In this document: piece by piece, positions 27,189 to 35,721 of the stretch
Layout: each line of letters begins with the position of its first letter
How positions within the stretch are numbered: the stretch's first letter is position 1
Assembly: GCF_049059935.1 (NCBI RefSeq)
Contig: NZ_JBMGQR010000043.1
Coordinates: forward strand, 1 to 35,721
From: JAURVT01 sp049059935
GTDB lineage: Bacteria; Actinomycetota; Actinomycetes; Propionibacteriales; Nocardioidaceae
Length of the DNA stretch: 35,721 nt
Reading direction: 5' to 3'
The notes under the pieces: model-generated
Databases searched by the model: none
What the model saw: the letters and a program-made list of their open reading frames with translations, nothing else
What the model was told of the DNA's origin: nothing
Translations under genes and position numbers: made by a program

Positions 27189-29009
27189 ATGACCGAGACC
27201 CTGGAACGACCCTCCGACACCACGAGCCCCGCCCAGCAGCGGGTCGACGCGTGGCTCGCGGACTTCGAGGCGGCACTGGCCGCGCGCGACGTCGAGAAGG
27301 CCGCCGGGATGTTCGCGACCGACAGCTACTGGCGCGACCTGGTCGCGTTCACCTGGAACCTCAAGACCGTCGAGGGCCGCGACGAGATCACCGACCTGCT
27401 CCGCGAGCGCCTCGACGACACCGACCCGTCGGGGTTCCACACCCTCGAGCCCGCCGACGAGGCCGATGGCGTCACCACGGCGTGGATCGGGTTCGAGACC
27501 GCGGTGGGTCGCGGCAAGGGCCTGCTCCGCCTCACCGACGAGGGCGCGTGGACGCTGCTCACCACCCTGTACGAGCTCAAGGGCCACGAGGAGCCGCAGC
27601 GGACGGGGCGCCCGATGGGTGCCGAGCACGGCGCCAACCGCGACCGCGAGACCTGGAGCGAGAAGCGCGAGCGCGAGGCCGCCGAGCTCGGCTACCAGAC
27701 GCAGCCCTACGTCCTGGTGATCGGCGGTGGGCAGGGCGGCATCGCCCTCGGCGCGCGGCTGCGTCAGCTCGATGTGCCGGCGATCGTCATCGACAAGCGC
27801 TCGCGACCGGGCGACCAGTGGCGCAGCCGCTACAAGTCCCTCTGCCTGCACGACCCCGTCTGGTACGACCACCTGCCCTACATCAAGTTCCCCGACAACT
27901 GGCCGGTGTTCGCCCCCAAGGACAAGATCGCCGACTGGCTCGAGTCGTACACCAAGATCATGGAGCTCAACTACTGGTCGAGCACCGAGGCCAAGAACGC
28001 CACCTACGACGAGGCGCTGGGGGAGTGGAAGGTCGAGGTCGAGCGCGACGGCCAGCCCGTCGTCCTGCGCCCCAAGCACCTGGTGCTGGCCACCGGCATG
28101 TCCGGCAAGCCCAACGTCCCGGACTACCCGGGCATGGACGTGTTCCGCGGCGACCAGCACCACTCCTCCGCCCACCCCGGCCCCGACGCCTACGCCGGCA
28201 AGAAGGCCGTCGTGATCGGCTCGAACAACTCCTCGTTCGACATCTGCGGGGCCCTGTGGGAGAAGGGCGCCGACGTGACGATGGTGCAGCGGACGCCCAC
28301 GCACATCGTCAAGTCCGAGTCGCTGATGGACCTCGGCCTGGGTGACCTGTACTCCGAGCGCGCCCTCGACGCCGGCATGACCACCGAGAAGGCCGACCTG
28401 ACGTTCGCGTCGCTGCCGTACCGGATCATGCACCAGTTCCAGATCCCGGTGTACGACGCGATCCGCGAGCGCGACCAGGAGTTCTACGACCGCCTGGAGG
28501 CCGCCGGCTTCCGCCACGACTGGGGCGACGACGGCTCCGGCCTGTTCATGAAGTACCTGCGACGCGGGTCGGGCTACTACATCGACGTCGGGTCGGCCGA
28601 CCTCGTCGCGAACGGCGACGTCAAGCTCGCGCACGGCCAGGTCGACCACCTCACCGAGCACGCCGTGGTGCTGGAGGACGGCACCGAGCTCGAGGCCGAC
28701 CTCGTCGTCTACGCCACCGGGTACGGCTCGATGAACGGCTGGGCCGCCGACCTGATCAGCCAGGAGGTCGCCGACACGGTGGGCAAGGTCTGGGGTCTGG
28801 GCTCGGAGACCACCAAGGACCCCGGCCCGTGGGAGGGCGAGCAGCGCAACATGTGGAAGCCCACCCAGCAGGAGCACCTGTGGTTCCACGGGGGCAACCT
28901 GCACCAGTCGCGGCACTACTCGCTCTACCTGGCGCTGCAGCTCAAGGCCCGCGCCGAGGACATCCCCACCCCGGTCTACGGGCTCCAGGAGGTGCACCAC
29001 ACCGGGTGA
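27189..29009 (+). CDS. flavin-containing monooxygenase with N-terminal NTF2-like domain
   Basis: A 606-residue fusion. Residues 1-140 form a SnoaL/NTF2-like domain (AWLADFEAALAARDVEKAAGMF ..., with a C-terminal beta part). The rest is a class B flavin monooxygenase: FAD-binding GGGQGG at 179-184, a second Rossmann motif GSNNSS (344-349) where NADPH-binding GxGxSG is usual, the signature-like FRGDQHHSSAH, and the VVYATGYG motif. Such enzymes use NAD(P)H and O2 to oxygenate small organic molecules; the substrate here is unknown. The changed NADPH motif may alter cofactor use. The ATG follows GAGAGGCGG. It is a single-gene unit ending 9 bp before the convergent SulP stop. Confidence 0.88.
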   Translation: MTETLERPSDTTSPAQQRVDAWLADFEAALAARDVEKAAGMFATDSYWRDLVAFTWNLKTVEGRDEITDLLRERLDDTDPSGFHTLEPADEADGVTTAWIGFETAVGRGKGLLRLTDEGAWTLLTTLYELKGHEEPQRTGRPMGAEHGANRDRETWSEKREREAAELGYQTQPYVLVIGGGQGGIALGARLRQLDVPAIVIDKRSRPGDQWRSRYKSLCLHDPVWYDHLPYIKFPDNWPVFAPKDKIADWLESYTKIMELNYWSSTEAKNATYDEALGEWKVEVERDGQPVVLRPKHLVLATGMSGKPNVPDYPGMDVFRGDQHHSSAHPGPDAYAGKKAVVIGSNNSSFDICGALWEKGADVTMVQRTPTHIVKSESLMDLGLGDLYSERALDAGMTTEKADLTFASLPYRIMHQFQIPVYDAIRERDQEFYDRLEAAGFRHDWGDDGSGLFMKYLRRGSGYYIDVGSADLVANGDVKLAHGQVDHLTEHAVVLEDGTELEADLVVYATGYGSMNGWAADLISQEVADTVGKVWGLGSETTKDPGPWEGEQRNMWKPTQQEHLWFHGGNLHQSRHYSLYLALQLKARAEDIPTPVYGLQEVHHTG

Positions 29010-29018
29010 GGCATGGTT

Positions 29019-30512
29019 TCAGCCGTCGAGGTGCCCGCTCAACCGGTTGCGACGCTCCGCGCTCGCGGTGTTGAGGCCGCGCACCTCGACGGCGGTGCCG
29101 CGCGCCGCGTACTTGGTCTCGATGGCGTCGAGGGTGGCGACCGTCGACGCGTCCCAGATGTGCGACTCGCTCAGGTCGATCACCACGCGCGGGCCGCCCG
29201 CGGCGTAGTCGAACTGGTCGACCAGCTCGTTGCTCGAGGCGAAGAACAGCTCGCCGACCACGCGGAAGACGCGGGCGTCGCCCTCGGGCTCGGCCTCGAC
29301 CACCTGGGTGAAGTGGGCGACGCGTCGGGCGAAGAGCACCATCGCGACCACCACGCCCACGACGACGCCGATGGCGAGGTTGTGGGTCCACACGACGACG
29401 GCGACGGTCACGAGCATCACCGCCAGCTCCGAGCGGGGCATCCGTCGCAGCGTCGCCGGCCGGATGCTGTGCCAGTCGAAGGTCGCCACCGACACCATCA
29501 CCATGACGGCGACCAGCGCGGCCATCGGGATGAGCGCCACGACGTCCCCGAGCGCCACGACGAGGACCAGCAGGAAGGTGCCGGCCAGGAAGGTCGAGAT
29601 CCTCGTGCGCGCACCGGAGACCTTCACGTTGATCATCGTCTGGCCGATCATCGCGCAGCCGCCCATGCCGCCGGTGAACCCGGTGATGACGTTGGCCGCG
29701 CCCTGGCCCCAGGCCTCGCGCTTCTTGTCCGAGCCGGTGTCGGTGACGTCGTCGACGAGCTTGGCCGTCATCAGCGACTCCATCAGGCCGACGAGCGCCA
29801 TCGCCAGCGCGTACGGCGCGATGATGCGCAGGGTCTCGAGCGTCAGCGGCACGTCGGGCAGGACGAAGCCGGGCAGGCTGTCCGGCAGGGCGCCCTCGCC
29901 GCCGACGTCCGGCACGTCGATCGCCGCGACGAGCGTGACCGCCGTCAGCAGGACGATCGCCACCAGCGGCGACGGCACGACGGTGGTGAGGCGGGGGAGC
30001 AAGACGATGATCGCCAGGCCCACCGCGACCATCGGGTAGACGGCCCACGGGACGTCGACCAGCTGCGGCAGCTGCGCCATGAAGATGAGGATGGCCAGCG
30101 AGTTGACGAACCCGACCATCACGCTGCGCGGGACGAACCGCATCAGGCGGGCGACGCCGAGCAGTCCCATCGCCACCTGCATCAGGCCGCCGAGCACGAC
30201 CGTCGCCAGGAGGTAGTCGAGCCCGTGGTCGCGCACCACCGGGGCGATGACGAGCGCGACGGCGCCCGTCGCGGCCGAGATCATGGCGGGACGGCCGCCG
30301 AGGACGGCGATCGAGACGGCCATCGTGAACGAGGCGAACAGTCCGACGCGGGGGTCGACGCCGGCGATGATCGAGAACGAGATGGCCTCGGGGATCAGGG
30401 CGAGGGCCACGACGAGACCGGCGAGGACCTCGGTCTTGAGGGCGCGCGGGGAGCGCAGGGCGGCACGCACCGACGTCACGTCGGGCGTGACGGCAGCAGA
30501 GGACGACGACAC
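29019..30512 (-). CDS. SulP-family anion transporter with STAS domain
   Basis: A 497-residue membrane transporter. About ten membrane segments span residues 10-390, beginning with the SulP signature region (LKTEVLAGLVVALALIPEAI); GGMGGCAMIGQTMINV is the second conserved motif. A C-terminal STAS domain covers about 400-490 (VVIDLSESHIWDASTVATLD). SulP proteins carry sulfate, bicarbonate or other anions; the STAS domain regulates them. I cannot tell the substrate, and no carbonic anhydrase or sulfur gene is adjacent. The GTG at 30512 was chosen because GTGGAG lies a few nt upstream; a GTG at 30572 would add 20 residues without a clear ribosome binding site. Confidence 0.88.
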   Translation of the reverse strand: MSSSSAAVTPDVTSVRAALRSPRALKTEVLAGLVVALALIPEAISFSIIAGVDPRVGLFASFTMAVSIAVLGGRPAMISAATGAVALVIAPVVRDHGLDYLLATVVLGGLMQVAMGLLGVARLMRFVPRSVMVGFVNSLAILIFMAQLPQLVDVPWAVYPMVAVGLAIIVLLPRLTTVVPSPLVAIVLLTAVTLVAAIDVPDVGGEGALPDSLPGFVLPDVPLTLETLRIIAPYALAMALVGLMESLMTAKLVDDVTDTGSDKKREAWGQGAANVITGFTGGMGGCAMIGQTMINVKVSGARTRISTFLAGTFLLVLVVALGDVVALIPMAALVAVMVMVSVATFDWHSIRPATLRRMPRSELAVMLVTVAVVVWTHNLAIGVVVGVVVAMVLFARRVAHFTQVVEAEPEGDARVFRVVGELFFASSNELVDQFDYAAGGPRVVIDLSESHIWDASTVATLDAIETKYAARGTAVEVRGLNTASAERRNRLSGHLDG

Positions 30513-30597
30513 GCAGGCTCCACGGGGTTCTCGAGACGGGGTGCGCGGCTGCCACGACGGGGCGCCGCGCACCCCCTATGAGAACACCCGGGACGCC

Positions 30598-31566
30598 TTA
30601 GCCGATCGGCGACACCGATCCCGCCTCGTTGGCGACGATGTCGCGGGCGAGGGTCTCCCACTTCGCGTAGGCGTCGGGGTAGGCCGAGCGCTGGACGGCC
30701 TGCGCCGCCTGGGTGATGGTCATCTGCTGCCAGCCGCTGATGTCGAGCAGACCCGGGTTGGGCGTGTGGCTCGCGACGCCGTAGAAGGCCTTGGACGCGA
30801 GCACCGGGTCGCTGACCTGCGCGTTGGTGCCCCAGCCCTGGGACGGGCGCTGCTGGAACAGGCCGAGCGAGTCGCGGTCGCCGTAGGTGACGTTGATGAG
30901 CGTCGACTCCTGCATCGCGGTGGCCAGCGCGACCACCCATCCCCGCTCGGGCACGTTCGCACCCTTGCCGACGCCGATGATCGTGCGGGCGTTCTGCTTC
31001 TGCTCCGGCGAGAGCGACGCGTAGTCGTCGCCCGGGGTGCCGCCGCCCGAGCCGCCGCCGCCGAGCAGCGCCTGCCAGGTCTGCGGACCCACGACGCCGT
31101 CGGCCGACAGCCCCGCCCCGGACTGGAAGCTGCGGACGGCGGCGGCGGTGCCGGATCCGAAGTCGCCGTCGGTGGCCAGCGAGGCCCCGTGCTTGTTGAG
31201 CTGCACCTGGAGCGCCTGGACGGCCTGCCCGGTGCTGCCCTGACGGACCGTGGTGACGAGCGCGGAGAACGTCGCCGGCCCGGCGACACCGTCGGCGCTC
31301 AGGCCCGCCGAGCGCTGGAACGCCGTGACGGCGGCGGCCGTCCCGCTGCCGTACACGCCGTCGGCGGTGGTCGAGCTGCCACGCGAGCCGAGCAGGTGCT
31401 GCAGCGACCGGACGTCCGGCCCGCTCGAGCCCTGGGACAGGGTCGGGTAGGTCGCCGCGCTCGCCGGCGGCGCGGTGAGCGTCAGCCCGAACGCGGCGAC
31501 GGCGGTGAGGACGAGGACGGTCAGCAGCCGGCGCGCGCGTCCCGTGGACAGGGTGTCGGTGGTCAT
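30598..31566 (-). CDS. secreted protein with two PG-binding domains and a lytic C-terminal domain
   Basis: A 322-residue exported protein. The signal peptide ends near APPASA at 32-37. Two peptidoglycan-binding (PG_binding_1) repeats follow, about 42-103 and 108-168, each ending with the ADGV-x-GP-T pattern. After a Gly-rich hinge (169-178) comes a C-terminal domain with ALATAMQESTL (Glu220) and DSLGLFQQRPSQGWG, as in lysozyme/transglycosylase-like hydrolases of actinobacteria, where Glu is the likely catalyst. It probably trims or remodels the cell wall. The ATG at 31566 is the first before the signal peptide; the upstream open frame is not used. It is divergent from a small membrane-protein gene. 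Confidence 0.88.
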   Translation of the reverse strand: MTTDTLSTGRARRLLTVLVLTAVAAFGLTLTAPPASAATYPTLSQGSSGPDVRSLQHLLGSRGSSTTADGVYGSGTAAAVTAFQRSAGLSADGVAGPATFSALVTTVRQGSTGQAVQALQVQLNKHGASLATDGDFGSGTAAAVRSFQSGAGLSADGVVGPQTWQALLGGGGSGGGTPGDDYASLSPEQKQNARTIIGVGKGANVPERGWVVALATAMQESTLINVTYGDRDSLGLFQQRPSQGWGTNAQVSDPVLASKAFYGVASHTPNPGLLDISGWQQMTITQAAQAVQRSAYPDAYAKWETLARDIVANEAGSVSPIG

Positions 31567-31670
31567 GGTCGACAGGCTGCCCACCGGCCGCACCACCCAA
31601 ACCCACCCGCGGGTGCACGGCGGGTGAACGACGTCGGGCGCGCGACGGGGCCCGCTGCTTGACTGACTCG

Positions 31671-32288
31671 ATGACACCGACGCTCTACGCCGAGACACCC
31701 GCCCGCCGTACCTGGCAGGTGGTGGCCGACCTCGGTGTCGTGGTGTGGGTGGCGGTGTGGGTGCGGTTGGCCGTCGAGGTGCACCAGCGGGTGTCGGCCC
31801 TCGGCGCGCCGGGTCTGCGCGTCGAGGCCGCCGGCAACGACCTCGCGCGGCAGATGTCGGCGGCGGGGCGGCGCATCGATCAGGTCCCGCTGGTCGGGGA
31901 CGACGTCCGCGGGCCGTTCGACAAGGCCAGCGACGCCGCGCGTGCGATCTCCGGAGCCGGGCGCGGGGCGCAGGAGGCCGCGCAGAGCCTGGCCACCGTG
32001 CTCACCGTCGCGATCGTGGTGCTCGCCGTCCTCGTGGTGCTGGTGAAGTGGCTGCCCTGGCGGGTGGCGTTCGTCCGCGAGGCCACTGCCGCCCAGCGGG
32101 TGCTGCGCACCTCCGGCGACCTCGACCTGTTCGCGTTGAGAGCGCTGGCACGCCAGCCACTCACCGCCCTCGCGAGGCTGCACCCCGACGCCGCCGACGC
32201 CTGGCGCCGGCGCGACCCCGAGGCCGTGCGGGCGCTGGCCGACCTCGAGCTGCGCGCCTGCGGACTGAAGGCACCTGGACGCTCCTGA
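31671..32288 (+). CDS. hypothetical membrane protein, 205 residues
   Basis: Not recognised by name. Two membrane helices lie at about 16-37 and 106-127. The loop between them (about 38-105) is outside or inside the cell and rich in Gly and Ala with heptad-like spacing (VRGPFDKASDAARAISGAG). The C-terminal 75 residues are soluble and helical. This shape is common among actinobacterial membrane proteins of unknown function. The ATG at 31671 is preferred over the TTG at 31659. It is divergent from the lytic protein gene. Confidence 0.7.
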   Translation: MTPTLYAETPARRTWQVVADLGVVVWVAVWVRLAVEVHQRVSALGAPGLRVEAAGNDLARQMSAAGRRIDQVPLVGDDVRGPFDKASDAARAISGAGRGAQEAAQSLATVLTVAIVVLAVLVVLVKWLPWRVAFVREATAAQRVLRTSGDLDLFALRALARQPLTALARLHPDAADAWRRRDPEAVRALADLELRACGLKAPGRS

Positions 32289-32318
32289 CGACCCTGGCGC
32301 GCCGTAGGTGGCCGGGTC

Positions 32319-32324
32319 TAGGTT
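32319..32324 (+). promoter_or_regulatory. -10-like TAGGTT upstream of the VOC gene
   Basis: TAGGTT lies 30 nt before the ATG at 32355. The short leader contains AGGGGAC as ribosome binding site. I saw no convincing -35. Confidence 0.35.
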
Positions 32325-32354
32325 GATCGGCACCACCGACGACAGGGGACCCCG

Positions 32355-33122
32355 ATGCCCACTCGCGACACCCCGTTCCCCGCTGGCACGCCCAGCTGGG
32401 TCGACCTCTTCAGCTCCGACACCGCCCGGGCGGCCGAGTTCTACGGCGCCGTCCTCGGGTGGACGTTCGAGCCCGGCCCGCCGGAGTTCGGCGGGTACGG
32501 CAACTTCACCTCCGACGGCCACCAGGTGGCCGGCATGATGCACAACTCCGGCGAGGCCGGCACCCCCGACACGTGGACGGTCTACGTCACCGTCGACGAC
32601 GCGGAGGCCACCGCCGCCGTCGCCGAGAAGGCCGGCGCCACCGTGGTCGCCCCGGCGATGGCCGTCGGCGACCTCGGCTCGATGGCCGTGCTCGTCGACC
32701 CCGCCGGCGCGGCGTTCGGACTCTGGCAGCCAGGTCGGCACATCGGCTACACCAAGCACGACGAGCCCGGCAGCCCGTCGTGGGAGGAGCTGCTCACCCG
32801 CGACTTCGCCTCCGCCACGTCGTTCTACCGCGAGGTGTTCGGCTGGCAGCTCGAGCCGGTGTCCGACACCGACGACTTCCGCTACTTCACCGCCAAGGTG
32901 GGCGACACCGAGGTGGCCGGCCTGATGGACGGCGGGAGACTCCCTGCCGATCAGGCGCCCTCGCACTGGGCGGTCTACTTCCGCGTGGACGACGTCGACG
33001 CCGCCGTGGTCGAGGTCGAGCGCCTCGGGGGCACGGTCGTCGAGGCGCCGCAGGACACGCCGTACGGACGGCTGGCCACCGTCGCCGACCCCACGGGAGC
33101 CGCGTTCAAGCTGCACGGGTGA
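32355..33122 (+). CDS. two-domain VOC family protein
   Basis: A 255-residue cytoplasmic protein made of two vicinal-oxygen-chelate (glyoxalase-fold) domains, about 12-124 and 138-253. Each starts with a similar pattern (PSWVDLFSSDTARAAEFYGAVLGW, and PSWEELLTRDFASATSFYREVFGW) and ends with VDPAGAAFGLW or ADPTGAAFKLH. VOC proteins include glyoxalases, dioxygenases and drug-binding resistance proteins. The first-strand metal ligand is not a clear His in either domain, so enzyme activity is uncertain. It starts at the ATG at 32355 after AGGGGAC; the SDR gene follows after 64 bp. Confidence 0.88.
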   Translation: MPTRDTPFPAGTPSWVDLFSSDTARAAEFYGAVLGWTFEPGPPEFGGYGNFTSDGHQVAGMMHNSGEAGTPDTWTVYVTVDDAEATAAVAEKAGATVVAPAMAVGDLGSMAVLVDPAGAAFGLWQPGRHIGYTKHDEPGSPSWEELLTRDFASATSFYREVFGWQLEPVSDTDDFRYFTAKVGDTEVAGLMDGGRLPADQAPSHWAVYFRVDDVDAAVVEVERLGGTVVEAPQDTPYGRLATVADPTGAAFKLHG

Positions 33123-33186
33123 GCCGCGGTCGACGGCACCGGTCCTCGACGTGCCCCGGCGGCCGGGCGCGACGAGGATCGGACCC

Positions 33187-33969
33187 ATGAACATCGACCT
33201 CACCGGCAGGACCGCCCTCGTCACCGGGTCCACGGCCGGCATCGGACTGGCGGTGGCCGTCGGCCTCGCCGGGGCCGGTGCCACCGTGCTCGTCAACGGA
33301 CGCACCCAGCAGCGCGTCGACGACGCCCTGGCCGCCGTCCGGGACCAGGTGCCCGGCGCCGACGTGCGCGGCGCCGTCGCCGACATCGGCACCGCCGACG
33401 GGGTCGCGACCCTCGTCGCGGCCGAGCCCGACGTCGACGTGCTCGTCGCCAACGCCGGCGTCTTCGAGCCCACCCCGTTCGCCGAGATCGGCGACGACGC
33501 GTGGCAGCAGGTGTGGGACGTTAACGTGATGAGCGGGGTGCGGCTCGCGCGGCACCACGTGCCGCGCATGGTCGACCGAGGCTGGGGCCGGGTGGTGTTC
33601 ATCAGCAGCGAGAGCGCCCTGCACATCCCCGCCGAGATGGTGCACTACGGGGTCTCCAAGACCGCCATGCTCGCCGTGGCCCGCGGCATCGCCGAGTCGT
33701 ACCCCGCCTCGGGCGTCACCGCCAACTCGGTGCTGCCCGGCCCCACCCGCACCGAGGGTGTCGAGGCGATGCTCGCCGGGCGAGACGGGTCGTTCGAGGA
33801 CAAGCAGGCCCGGTTCTTCGCCGAGGACCGCCCGAGCTCGCTGATCCAGCGGTTCGCCGAGCCGTCCGAGGTGGCCGCGATGGTCACCTACGTCTGCTCG
33901 CCCCAGGCGTCGGCCACCACCGGCGCGGCGCTGCGCGTCGACGGCGGCGTGGTGCGCGCGATCGGTTGA
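33187..33969 (+). CDS. short-chain dehydrogenase/reductase (SDR)
   Basis: A classical SDR of 260 residues. The cofactor motif TGSTAGIG is at 14-21, NAG follows the beta-4 strand, Ser141 and Tyr154-x3-Lys158 form the catalytic set, and the PGP segment follows. The C-terminus ends with the typical DGG motif. An Arg at NGR after beta-2 hints at NADP(H) use. The substrate is unknown. It starts at the ATG at 33187 after GAGGATCGG. It follows the VOC gene on the same strand and may share its transcript. It ends 4 bp from the convergent helicase gene. Confidence 0.9.
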   Translation: MNIDLTGRTALVTGSTAGIGLAVAVGLAGAGATVLVNGRTQQRVDDALAAVRDQVPGADVRGAVADIGTADGVATLVAAEPDVDVLVANAGVFEPTPFAEIGDDAWQQVWDVNVMSGVRLARHHVPRMVDRGWGRVVFISSESALHIPAEMVHYGVSKTAMLAVARGIAESYPASGVTANSVLPGPTRTEGVEAMLAGRDGSFEDKQARFFAEDRPSSLIQRFAEPSEVAAMVTYVCSPQASATTGAALRVDGGVVRAIG

Positions 33970-33973
33970 CGCG

Positions 33974-35721
33974 TCAGCCGAGCAGGCCGAGGAACGCGCC
34001 GAGCTCGGCGAGCCGCGGCGGCGACGCCGGGAGGTGCTCGGTCAGGGCGGGGGAGCGCACCACGTAGGCGCACCACTGGCCGCGGGAGACGGCGACGTTC
34101 AGGCGGTTGCGCGACAGCAGGAACTCCAGGCCGCGGGGCACGTCGTCGGCGCTCGACGCCGTCATCGACACGATGACGACGGCCGCCTCCCGTCCCTGGA
34201 AGCTGTCGACCGTGCCCACCTTGACCCCGCCGAGGCCGGCCGCGGCCAGATGCTCGGCGATCGTGCGCACCTGCGCGTTGTAGGGCGCGACCACGAGCAC
34301 GTCGTCCGGACCGAGCGGACGGGTGTCGCCGTCGGTCCACGCGGTGCCGAGGTGCCGGCGGACGAGGTCGACGACCGCGTCGGCCTCCTCGGGTGACCGG
34401 CTCGACCGGCCCGCGTGCTCCACGAGCACCTCGTGGACGCCCGGGTCGACGCCGTCGAGGCGGCGGACGTCGGTGACCTCGACCTGCGAGTGCAGCAGAC
34501 CGTCGTAGGCGAGGTGCGACACCTTGGCGCACAGGGCCGAGTGCATGCGCCAGGAGCGCTCGAGGAAGTAGCCGAGGCGCGGCGGCAGCGTGTCGTGGCC
34601 GTCGGCCACCCAGGCCAGGGCGGAGGTGTCGACCGGGACGGGGTGCGTGCCCTGGCTGACCTGCGGCAGCTGCTGCGGGTCGCCGAGCAGCAGCAGCCGT
34701 GGCGCCGCCACCGAGTCGGCGACGGTGTCGGCGAGCGAGAACTGCCCGGCCTCCTCGACCACGAGCAGGTCGAGCGACCCGCGGGGCACCTGGCTCGCGT
34801 TGGCGAACGTCCAGGCGGTGCCGCCGACGACGCACCCGGTGCCGGCGTGGTCGGCGATGAACGACGCGTAGTGCTTGGTGTCGGTGCTGGGCCAGGGGTG
34901 GGCGCGCAGGTCGCCCGGCCGCTTGGCCTTGGCGACGAGCGAGGGGTCGACGCCCGCGGCCACGACGCGTCCGAGGAGGTTCTCCACGACGGTGTGCGAC
35001 TGCGCGACGACGCCGACCGACCACCCGTCGGCGACGAGCCGGGCGACGACGTGCGAGCCGACGTGGGTCTTGCCCGACCCGGGCGGCCCCTGCACGGCCA
35101 GGTAGGAGCGGTCGAGGCGGCGGACGGCGTCGGTGACGGCGTCGACGTAGCCGTCGGGCCCGTCCGCCACCGGCGGAAGGGGGCCGCCGCCGAGCAGGCG
35201 GGGCGGCCGGCGGCGGGCGACGTCGACGGCCGGGCTCGGCGGCAGCGTGGGCAGGGAGCTCAGCACCTCGGACGCGAGGTCGGCCGCCGCCTGGGCGATC
35301 TTGTCGGCGGCGGGCGGCGCGTCGTCGGGGACGAAGGCCACGGGGCGCAGGTCGTGCGGGTCGCCGTCGAGCGTCTCCTCGACCCGGACGACCGCACGAC
35401 CGTCGACGGCGACGTCGAGGCCGACGACCTTGACCGTGCCGCCGACGGCCCGGCCGTCCACGCTCGGACGCCTCATCGTCGCGGTGCCGGCGTCGTAGAG
35501 ACCCTTGAGCGACGACCCGACGGCGACCCGCGACCCCTCGGTGAGGGTGGCGGTGAGCTCGACGACCCGGCGCGGCTTCTTCTGCTTCGGGGCGGTGATG
35601 CCCCAGGGCTCGACGACGCGCGCGTCGGTGGCGACGAGCACGTCGGCGTCGGCGGCGAGCTCCTCGACGGGTGCGCGCAGCCGCTCGAACCACGACCACC
35701 AGTAGGGCTTGGCCTCGCGGC
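33974..35721 (-). CDS. TM0106-type helicase/nuclease, C-terminal part (runs off the window)
   Basis: The frame is open to the right edge, so the start lies outside. The visible part (about 582 codons) begins with KPYWWSWFERLRAPVEEL, a stretch I associate with the TM0106 RecB-like family, and carries a superfamily 1 (Upf1/Dna2-like) helicase: Walker A GPPGSGKT (about 35067-35090), motif II LLVVEEAGQFS with GDPQQLPQ, TVDSFQGREA and RNRLNVAVSRGQ. TM0106-family proteins usually add an N-terminal RecB/Cas4-like nuclease, which would lie beyond this window. The role is probably DNA repair or processing. The ATG at 35641 is almost certainly internal. Confidence 0.85.
   Translation of the reverse strand, partial: REAKPYWWSWFERLRAPVEELAADADVLVATDARVVEPWGITAPKQKKPRRVVELTATLTEGSRVAVGSSLKGLYDAGTATMRRPSVDGRAVGGTVKVVGLDVAVDGRAVVRVEETLDGDPHDLRPVAFVPDDAPPAADKIAQAAADLASEVLSSLPTLPPSPAVDVARRRPPRLLGGGPLPPVADGPDGYVDAVTDAVRRLDRSYLAVQGPPGSGKTHVGSHVVARLVADGWSVGVVAQSHTVVENLLGRVVAAGVDPSLVAKAKRPGDLRAHPWPSTDTKHYASFIADHAGTGCVVGGTAWTFANASQVPRGSLDLLVVEEAGQFSLADTVADSVAAPRLLLLGDPQQLPQVSQGTHPVPVDTSALAWVADGHDTLPPRLGYFLERSWRMHSALCAKVSHLAYDGLLHSQVEVTDVRRLDGVDPGVHEVLVEHAGRSSRSPEEADAVVDLVRRHLGTAWTDGDTRPLGPDDVLVVAPYNAQVRTIAEHLAAAGLGGVKVGTVDSFQGREAAVVIVSMTASSADDVPRGLEFLLSRNRLNVAVSRGQWCAYVVRSPALTEHLPASPPRLAELGAFLGLLG

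Noticed and set aside
1..35721. tRNA, rRNA, CRISPR arrays, insertion sequences, prophage or defence genes
   Set aside because: I looked for repeats, transposase-type motifs and tRNA-like patterns and saw none. A covariance or profile search could still find a small RNA.

Overview
The window is about 35.7 kb of very GC-rich DNA with dense, mostly intact bacterial genes, and it looks like ordinary actinobacterial chromosome. The actinobacterial placement rests on the GC content and GTG starts, SOS boxes of the mycobacterial type (TCGAAC-N4-GTTCGA), a LysM protein of the Rv2719c/ChiZ type near lexA, a lexA / nrdR / nrdJ neighbourhood like that of Streptomyces, and DUF4235 and DUF6318 proteins. 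Nocardioidaceae (for example Aeromicrobium or Nocardioides) is my best guess, but that is inference. I saw no tRNA, rRNA, CRISPR array, insertion sequence or phage gene.

Layout. 1-6663 (+): the C-terminal part of hflX, a single-chain biotin-dependent acyl-CoA carboxylase, and a DinG-type Fe-S helicase. 6657-10538 (-): a kdpDE two-component pair with no kdpFABC beside it, preceded by a lysine-rich SAP/Rho-N-like protein and a perfect 16-bp hairpin. 10586-12490: lexA (-), a SnoaL-like gene (-) and a LysM cell-division-inhibitor candidate (+), with a LexA box in the lexA promoter and a cluster of boxes before the LysM gene. 12527-18859: a mixed set including a divergent AroQ, Dps, an HSL-type esterase, DUF2256/DUF3253 and DUF4235 proteins, a secreted PKD-like protein coupled to a DUF6318-type lipoprotein, a secreted pyroglutamyl-peptidase-like protein with Ser in place of the catalytic Cys, and an unknown protein. 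19311-22763 (+): nrdR-nrdJ behind two NrdR-box-like sites 31 bp apart. 22862-27061: a membrane-anchored metzincin-like protease, two unknown proteins, a FrnE-like DsbA-family protein coupled to a 38-residue two-cysteine peptide, and an unknown protein. 27189-35721: an NTF2-flavin monooxygenase fusion behind a CRP-like site, a SulP transporter, a secreted peptidoglycan-binding/lytic protein, a small membrane protein, a two-domain VOC protein, an SDR oxidoreductase, and the C-terminal part of a TM0106-type helicase that runs off the right edge.

How the genes work together. The clearest theme is DNA damage and nucleotide supply: LexA, its LysM target, the DinG helicase, NrdR and B12-dependent NrdJ, and Dps. 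Several genes share a TANNNT hexamer 6-8 nt before the start codon, which suggests leaderless transcripts and helps choose starts for dinG, dps, lexA and others. I did not find a clear new defence or biosynthetic system. The more unusual items are the abutting SOS boxes, the Cys-to-Ser peptidase homologue, the coupled two-cysteine microprotein, the orphan kdpDE, and the GC-mosaic DUF6318/PKD pair.
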